In this document: one piece after another, positions 59,110 through 64,000 of the stretch
Position numbering within the stretch: the stretch's first letter is position 1
Layout of the letters: each line of letters begins with the position of its first letter
Assembly (NCBI RefSeq): GCF_003464595.1
Contig: NZ_QRZF01000020.1
Coordinates: 60,997-124,996 of the forward strand
Length of the DNA: 64,000 nucleotides
Reading direction: 5' to 3'
Origin: Bacteroides intestinalis
GTDB lineage: Bacteria > Bacteroidota > Bacteroidia > Bacteroidales > Bacteroidaceae
Made by a program: the position numbers and the translations under genes
The notes under the pieces: model-generated
What the model was told of the DNA's origin: nothing
What the model saw: the letters and a program-made list of their open reading frames with translations, nothing else
The model's database searches: none

Positions 59110-60207
59110 ATGAAAATACTACATGTGATAGACAATATGAGTATGGGAGGAGCTCAGAGTTTATTGGTAGAGATGTTACCTGTACAAAAGCAAATGGGGA
59201 ATGAAGTTCTTGTTTTAGAATTGAAAGCCTCAGAAGATAGAACATTAGCTAATAAATTACAAAAGTCTGGTATTGAAGTAAGAGCATTAGCAGCTATAAG
59301 AACAGAACGAAATGTTAAAAATATTTTTGAATTAATTCCCTATATTAAGCAATATGAGATAGTACATGTACATCTTTTTCCTGCAAATTATTGGGTCGCA
59401 TTTGCTAAGATATTGAGTTTTAGTAATACTCCGATTATAACAACGGAACACTCTACAAATAATAAAAGGAGAAAGATACTTATCTTTAAATATATTGATA
59501 AGTTTATCTATAGCCAGTATGAAGAGGTCGTCGCTTGCGCTGATAAGGCTCTTGAAACCTTTAATAATAGATACAAAGGATTAAAGTGTATCTCAATACC
59601 CAATGGAGTTGATATAGCAAAGTACTTGGAAGCTGAGCCGTATACTAAGCAAGAACTTTTAGGAATTGGTGAAGATACTTTTGTTACTACAATGGTAGCT
59701 CGGTTTTATTATCCCAAGCGACAAGATACATTGATAGAAGCAATTGCTTTGCTACCAAAGCGCCATCATGCCGTATTTGTTGGAGGGGGAGCTACTGATG
59801 AAAATTTACAAGAAAAGATGACATTGGCTGAGAAAATGGGTGTTAGGGATAGAGTACATTTCTTATATATTCGTTCTGATGTTCCACGAATTCTAAAGTC
59901 TTCTGATGCAGTGTTGATGTCTTCTGAATATGAAGGCTTATCATTATCTTCCATAGAGGGGATGGCTTGTGGACGTCCTTTTATAGCTACAAATGTTAAT
60001 GGTTTAAGAGAGGTTGTAGGGGGAGCAGGCGTACTATTTGAATGTGGAAATGCTATGGAACTTGCAGATATATTGCAAAGATTAGATTCAAATAAAGAGT
60101 ATTACAATGCAATAACTAACAGTTGTTTAAAGCGTGCTAGTGAATATGATATTCGTAAAGTCGCAGAAAAGTATCAACAAGAATATATGAAAATTGCGAA
60201 AAAATAA
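59110..60207 (+). CDS. Family 4 glycosyltransferase
   Basis: A 365-residue GT-B enzyme: KILHVIDNMSMGGAQSLLVE, EIVHVHLFPANYWVAFAKIL, TMVARFYYPKRQDTLIEAIA and MSSEYEGLSLSSIEGMACGR. It starts 1 bp after the deacetylase stop. The next gene is 70 bp away, the largest gap among the later genes. Confidence 0.92.
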   Translation: MKILHVIDNMSMGGAQSLLVEMLPVQKQMGNEVLVLELKASEDRTLANKLQKSGIEVRALAAIRTERNVKNIFELIPYIKQYEIVHVHLFPANYWVAFAKILSFSNTPIITTEHSTNNKRRKILIFKYIDKFIYSQYEEVVACADKALETFNNRYKGLKCISIPNGVDIAKYLEAEPYTKQELLGIGEDTFVTTMVARFYYPKRQDTLIEAIALLPKRHHAVFVGGGATDENLQEKMTLAEKMGVRDRVHFLYIRSDVPRILKSSDAVLMSSEYEGLSLSSIEGMACGRPFIATNVNGLREVVGGAGVLFECGNAMELADILQRLDSNKEYYNAITNSCLKRASEYDIRKVAEKYQQEYMKIAKK

Positions 60208-60277
60208 ACAATAACCTTTACTTTGACACTTTCAATATCCTTATTGGAGTTCTATAAAAATATTAGATGTATTGTTG

Positions 60278-61402
60278 ATGGTTAAATTATTTATAATAGT
60301 CAATGTTGATTGGTTCTTTCTTTCTCATCGTAAAGACATTGCTTTAAGTGCTCAAAAAAACGGTTATGATGTTACTATTGTGACGAAAGATACTGGTAAA
60401 AAAACAGATATCAAAGCTTTGGGCCTAAAGATGATTGATTTGCCTATGAATCGTTCTGGGCAAAATATTATAGAAGAGTTGCATACATATTGTTTTTTGT
60501 ATCGTCTCTATTGTCGTGAAAAACCCGATATTGTTCATCATGTAGGTTTAAAGACTATACTTTGGGGAACTTTAGCCGCAAAACTAGCAAAAGTACATGG
60601 AGTGGTTAATGCTGTTAGTGGATTGGGGATTTTTTTCTCAGAGGAAAATAAATCATTAGTTTCAAAAATTCTTCCTAAGATCCTTAGCTTTTCTCATCAT
60701 CGTAAAAATCTCGCAGTAATTTTTCAAAATGAAGAAGATAAAGTTTTATTCTTGAAAAACTGGATTATAAGAGAAGAACAGGCTTTTATGATAAAAGGAT
60801 CAGGTGTAGATTTGAATCAATATTGCTATGCTCCTGAACCGGAAAGTGGAAAAATTAAAGTTTTGCTTACTGCTCGTATGATTGTGGAAAAAGGAGTATT
60901 TGTATTAACAGATGCTGCTTTGAAACTAAAAGCAGAATATAAAGATAAAGTAGAGTTTCTGCTTTGTGGTGGATTGGATGACAATCCGAAAGCGATAAAG
61001 GAGGAAGAACTGAAGGCTGTATGTGATGGGGAGTATATCCAGTGGTTGGGATATCGTACGGATGTGCTAGAGCTATTGAAATCTTGTCATATAGTAGCAT
61101 TTCCTTCCTATTACAAAGAGGGACTTCCTAAGTCGTTAATAGAGGCTACTGCTGTAGGACGTCCTATAGTGACCACAAATTCCATTGGATGTAAGGAAAC
61201 AGTGGTAGATGGCTATAATGGCTATCTGGTTTCTGTGAAAGATAGTGATACGTTAGCTGAGAAACTGAAGATTCTTTTTGAAGATGAGGACTTGAGGCAG
61301 GATATGGGGCGTAATTCACGCAAATTGGCTGAAAGGGATTTCTCAATAGAAAATGTAATACAGAAACATCTTGAAATATATAATCAGTTGAATAAAACAT
61401 GA
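60278..61402 (+). CDS. Family 4 glycosyltransferase
   Basis: A 374-residue GT-B enzyme: VKLFIIVNVDWFFLSHRKDI at the start, DIVHHVGLKTILWGTLAA, KVLLTARMIVEKGVFVLTDA and FPSYYKEGLPKSLIEATAVG. It resembles initiating or second-sugar transferases found near the end of Bacteroides capsule loci. I chose ATG at 60278 over two in-frame TTG codons just upstream. It overlaps the epimerase by 4 bp. Confidence 0.92.
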   Translation: MVKLFIIVNVDWFFLSHRKDIALSAQKNGYDVTIVTKDTGKKTDIKALGLKMIDLPMNRSGQNIIEELHTYCFLYRLYCREKPDIVHHVGLKTILWGTLAAKLAKVHGVVNAVSGLGIFFSEENKSLVSKILPKILSFSHHRKNLAVIFQNEEDKVLFLKNWIIREEQAFMIKGSGVDLNQYCYAPEPESGKIKVLLTARMIVEKGVFVLTDAALKLKAEYKDKVEFLLCGGLDDNPKAIKEEELKAVCDGEYIQWLGYRTDVLELLKSCHIVAFPSYYKEGLPKSLIEATAVGRPIVTTNSIGCKETVVDGYNGYLVSVKDSDTLAEKLKILFEDEDLRQDMGRNSRKLAERDFSIENVIQKHLEIYNQLNKT

Positions 61403-62451
61403 AAATATTAGTTACCGGTGCAGCCGGTTTTATAGGTTCTTATGTGTGTAAGCGTCTGCTTAGTCGTAACGATGAGGTCGTTGGATTGGATAATTTGAAT
61501 AATTACTATGATGTGAACCTGAAATATGGTCGTTTGGATACACTAGGTATCTCTAAGGAAAATATAGACTGGTATAAGTTTGTTGGAAGTTCTAAATATT
61601 CCTCTTTTCGTTTTGTCCGCATGAATCTTGAGGACAAACAAGCTATGCAGATGCTTTTTGCTAATGAGCATTTTGATAAGGTTGTAAATCTTGCAGCACA
61701 AGCTGGAGTAAGATATTCTATTGAGAATCCTTATGCATATGTGGAAAGCAATATCGATGGTTTTCTTAATATATTGGAAGGATGTCGTCATTATGAAGTG
61801 AAACATTTGATATATGCTAGTTCCAGTAGTGTATACGGCTTGAATGGTAAGGTTCCTTTCTCAGAGAAAGATAGTATTGCTCATCCGGTAAGTTTATATG
61901 CTGCTACGAAGAAATCTAATGAGTTGATGGCGCATACATATAGTCATTTATATGGTGTTCCTTCTACAGGACTTCGCTTTTTTACGGTATATGGTCCTTG
62001 GGGGCGCCCGGATATGTCGCCTTTTCTGTTTGCAGATGCTATGTTGCACCATCGTCCTATAAAAGTGTTCAATAAAGGGGATATGCTTCGCGATTTTACT
62101 TACATTGATGATATTGTAGAAGGTGTGTTGCGAGTGATAGATAATGTCCCGTCTCCTGACTTTAATTGGTGTGCAGAAATGCCGGATCCCAGCACTTCCA
62201 CTGCACCATACAAGATTTATAATATTGGCAACTCGCATCCTGTGAGGTTGATGGATTTTATACAGGCTATAGAAGAGGCTATAGGTCATCCAGCAGAGAA
62301 GATATTTCTTCCGATGCAACCCGGTGATGTTTATCAGACAAACGCGGATACCACAGCGTTACAAAATGAATTAGGCTTTAAACCCGATAAACCTATCAAA
62401 GAAGGAGTGAAAGAGACGATAGAGTGGTATCGCTCTTTTTATCAACTATAA
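61399..62451 (+). CDS. UDP-glucuronate 4-epimerase-like NAD-dependent epimerase
   Basis: A 350-residue extended SDR with VTGAAGFIGSYVCKRLLSRN, a DNLNNYYDVNLKYGRL segment typical of UDP-glucuronate epimerases, ASSSSVYG, and SLYAATKKSNELMAHTYSHL with the Tyr-x3-Lys pair. It likely converts UDP-glucuronate to UDP-galacturonate, using the product of the UDP-glucose dehydrogenase encoded next (18 bp away). Confidence 0.92.
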   Translation: MKILVTGAAGFIGSYVCKRLLSRNDEVVGLDNLNNYYDVNLKYGRLDTLGISKENIDWYKFVGSSKYSSFRFVRMNLEDKQAMQMLFANEHFDKVVNLAAQAGVRYSIENPYAYVESNIDGFLNILEGCRHYEVKHLIYASSSSVYGLNGKVPFSEKDSIAHPVSLYAATKKSNELMAHTYSHLYGVPSTGLRFFTVYGPWGRPDMSPFLFADAMLHHRPIKVFNKGDMLRDFTYIDDIVEGVLRVIDNVPSPDFNWCAEMPDPSTSTAPYKIYNIGNSHPVRLMDFIQAIEEAIGHPAEKIFLPMQPGDVYQTNADTTALQNELGFKPDKPIKEGVKETIEWYRSFYQL

Positions 62452-62468
62452 AAAATAATTAGGAAATT

Positions 62469-63785
62469 ATGAAAATAGCAATTGTAGGAACCGGTTATGT
62501 CGGTTTAGTTACCGGTACTTGTTTTTCTGAAATGGGTATAGACGTTACTTGTGTAGATGTGCAAGAAAGTAAAATTGAAAACCTGAAGAAAGGGATTGTT
62601 TCTATTTATGAACCGGGATTGGAAGATATGGTGCATCGTAACTATAATGCCGGACGATTGAATTTTACGACGAATCTGGCAGATTGCCTGAATGATGTAG
62701 AAGTTGTGTTTAGTGCTGTAGGTACCCCTCCTGATGAAGACGGAAGTGCTGACTTGAAGTATGTACTTGAAGTAGCCCGTACTATTGGTCGCAACATGAA
62801 AAGGTATGTACTGGTAGTTACTAAAAGCACAGTTCCTGTTGGTACTGCACAGAAAGTAAAAGCTGCTATTCAGGAAGAACTTGATAAACGTGATGAGAAA
62901 ATTGATTTTGATGTAGCTTCCAATCCTGAATTTCTGAAAGAAGGTGATGCCGTTGATGATTTTATGAAACCGGATCGTGTAGTGGTTGGTATTGAATCTG
63001 ATAAGGCAAAGGATATTATGGAACGGCTTTATAAGCCTTTCATGATGAATAATTACCGTTTGATATTCACGGATATACCTAGTGCTGAAATGATAAAATA
63101 TGCTGCTAACTCGATGCTGGCTACCCGTATTAGTTTTATGAATGATATTGCAAACTTGTGTGAATTGGTAGGTGCAGATGTTAATATGGTACGTAAAGGT
63201 ATTGGTGCGGATAGTCGTATAGGCAGTAAATTCCTTTATCCGGGTTGTGGTTATGGTGGTTCCTGTTTTCCGAAAGATGTAAAAGCTTTGATAAAAACAG
63301 CAGAAAAGAATGGTTATCCGATGCGAGTGCTTAAAGCTGTGGAGGAAGTGAATGAAAACCAAAAGAGTATTCTTTTTGAAAAATTGTTGAAGCACTTCAA
63401 AGGTAATTTGAAAGGCAAACAAATAGCCATGTGGGGATTGGCATTCAAGCCTGAAACGGATGATATGCGTGAAGCTCCTGCTTTAATTCTGATAGATAAA
63501 CTGATAGAGTCTGGTGCAATGGTGAAAGTCTATGATCCTATTGCAATGAAAGAATGTAATCGTAGAATAGGTGATAAAGTTATTTATGCCACGGATATGT
63601 ATGATGCGGTATTGGATGCCGATGCTTTACTGTTAGTGACCGAATGGAAAGAGTTCAGGATGCCAAGCTGGGGAGTCTTGAAGAAAACAATGAAACAGTT
63701 GGTGGTGATGGATGGCCGTAATATTTATGATCAGAATGAATTGCAAGAATTAGGTTTTGAATACACATGCATTGGAAAACTCTGA
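62469..63785 (+). CDS. ugd: UDP-glucose 6-dehydrogenase
   Basis: A 438-residue enzyme oxidising UDP-glucose to UDP-glucuronate in two steps. The NAD-binding start is IAIVGTGYVGLVTGTCFSEM. The catalytic Cys is in YPGCGYGGSCFPKDVKALIK, and the active-site Lys is in IKYAANSMLATRISFMNDIA. The C-terminal UDP-binding domain has MWGLAFKPETDDMREAPALI. Its length is normal for the family. It supplies the uronic acid branch of the capsule. Confidence 0.97.
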   Translation: MKIAIVGTGYVGLVTGTCFSEMGIDVTCVDVQESKIENLKKGIVSIYEPGLEDMVHRNYNAGRLNFTTNLADCLNDVEVVFSAVGTPPDEDGSADLKYVLEVARTIGRNMKRYVLVVTKSTVPVGTAQKVKAAIQEELDKRDEKIDFDVASNPEFLKEGDAVDDFMKPDRVVVGIESDKAKDIMERLYKPFMMNNYRLIFTDIPSAEMIKYAANSMLATRISFMNDIANLCELVGADVNMVRKGIGADSRIGSKFLYPGCGYGGSCFPKDVKALIKTAEKNGYPMRVLKAVEEVNENQKSILFEKLLKHFKGNLKGKQIAMWGLAFKPETDDMREAPALILIDKLIESGAMVKVYDPIAMKECNRRIGDKVIYATDMYDAVLDADALLLVTEWKEFRMPSWGVLKKTMKQLVVMDGRNIYDQNELQELGFEYTCIGKL

Positions 63786-63833
63786 CATCAATAAAAAGTA
63801 AGTTGGTTAATATCTGAGGACTATTTTAATTTC

Positions 63834-64000
63834 ATGAATATACTTATTACAGGAATTCACGGTTTTGTGGGCTCCAATCTTGTTGTTGCCTTAAAAGAGC
63901 ATCATATTCTTTATGGTCTTGATATCGTCGCTCCTGACAAGGAGGGAGTAGTAAAGACTTTTGCTTGGGAAGATATTGAATCAACTTCTTTTCCAATGCA
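63834..64000 (+). CDS. NAD-dependent epimerase/dehydratase, 3' truncated by window edge
   Basis: An ATG at 63834 opens a frame to the window end: MNILITGIHGFVGSNLVVAL, then HILYGLDIV. The Gly-x2-Gly-x2-Gly pattern (GIHGFVG) is that of extended SDR sugar-nucleotide enzymes. Only 55 residues are visible, so the substrate cannot be judged. It is 48 bp after ugd and continues the capsule operon. Confidence 0.85.
   Translation, partial: MNILITGIHGFVGSNLVVALKEHHILYGLDIVAPDKEGVVKTFAWEDIESTSFPM

Noticed and set aside
62505..63422. Long minus-strand open frame (305 codons) opposite ugd
   Set aside because: It is a shadow of the ugd gene: composition rich in His, Thr, Ile and Phe, no family motif and no start signals.

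Overview
The window looks like a chromosomal segment of a gut Bacteroides species. The evidence is two SusC/SusD pairs, SPII lipoproteins with acidic residues after the cysteine, promoters with the Bacteroides -7 element TAnnTTTG, a UpxY/UpxZ-headed capsule locus, and the DUF4248 / VirE / HU / smalltalk / amidase set that often accompanies such loci. No rRNA, tRNA or CRISPR array was seen.

Region 1 (1-15381, + strand) is a polysaccharide utilization locus whose 5' end lies outside the window. It holds a SusC (5'-truncated), a SusD, a surface glycan-binding lipoprotein, two GH27 alpha-galactosidases, a GH97 enzyme with the inverting (SusB-like) glutamates, a PHP phosphoesterase, a calcineurin-like phosphoesterase, an SGNH esterase and an unknown lipoprotein. 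The expected substrate carries alpha-galactose and alpha-glucose, perhaps with ester groups. A decayed ABC-ATPase fragment sits inside the locus. A strong bidirectional terminator closes it.

Region 2 (15407-22692, - strand) is an operon of a metzincin-type zinc metalloprotease, a SusC and a SusD, suggesting import of peptide or glycopeptide products.

Region 3 (22700-31620) is mostly housekeeping: grpE-dnaJ, an ABC-F ATPase with a degenerate second ATP site, a toxin-antitoxin pair with an N-terminally truncated toxin, a BspA-like leucine-rich protein, a CPBP protease and Tex.

Region 4 (31728-36455) is the capsule-flanking set: amidase, smalltalk protein, HU-like protein, DUF4248, DUF3987 and VirE-like proteins. 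It ends in a small basic protein gene whose frame is broken at a run of nine A's.

Region 5 (36640-64000, + strand) is a capsular polysaccharide locus that continues past the window. A 205-bp segment bounded by 12-bp inverted repeats carries a promoter now facing upxY (ON). After upxY and upxZ come four groups. The first is an acyl-chain cassette: an FrhB-like/hexapeptide acyltransferase fusion, two acyl carrier proteins, a KASIII, two SDRs and an AMP-dependent ligase. The second is a CDP-6-deoxyhexose branch (rfbF, cupin, rfbG, reductase). The third is assembly: a Wzx flippase, a Wzy-like polymerase, five glycosyltransferases, a pyruvyltransferase, an O-acetyltransferase, an ATP-grasp enzyme and a deacetylase. 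The fourth is a uronic-acid branch (UDP-glucuronate epimerase, UDP-glucose dehydrogenase). Remnants of an IS66-like transposase and of a glycosyltransferase mark past rearrangement.

The most unusual points are the acyl-chain cassette inside the capsule locus, the invertible promoter next to a gene broken at a homopolymer, and the asymmetric ABC-F protein.
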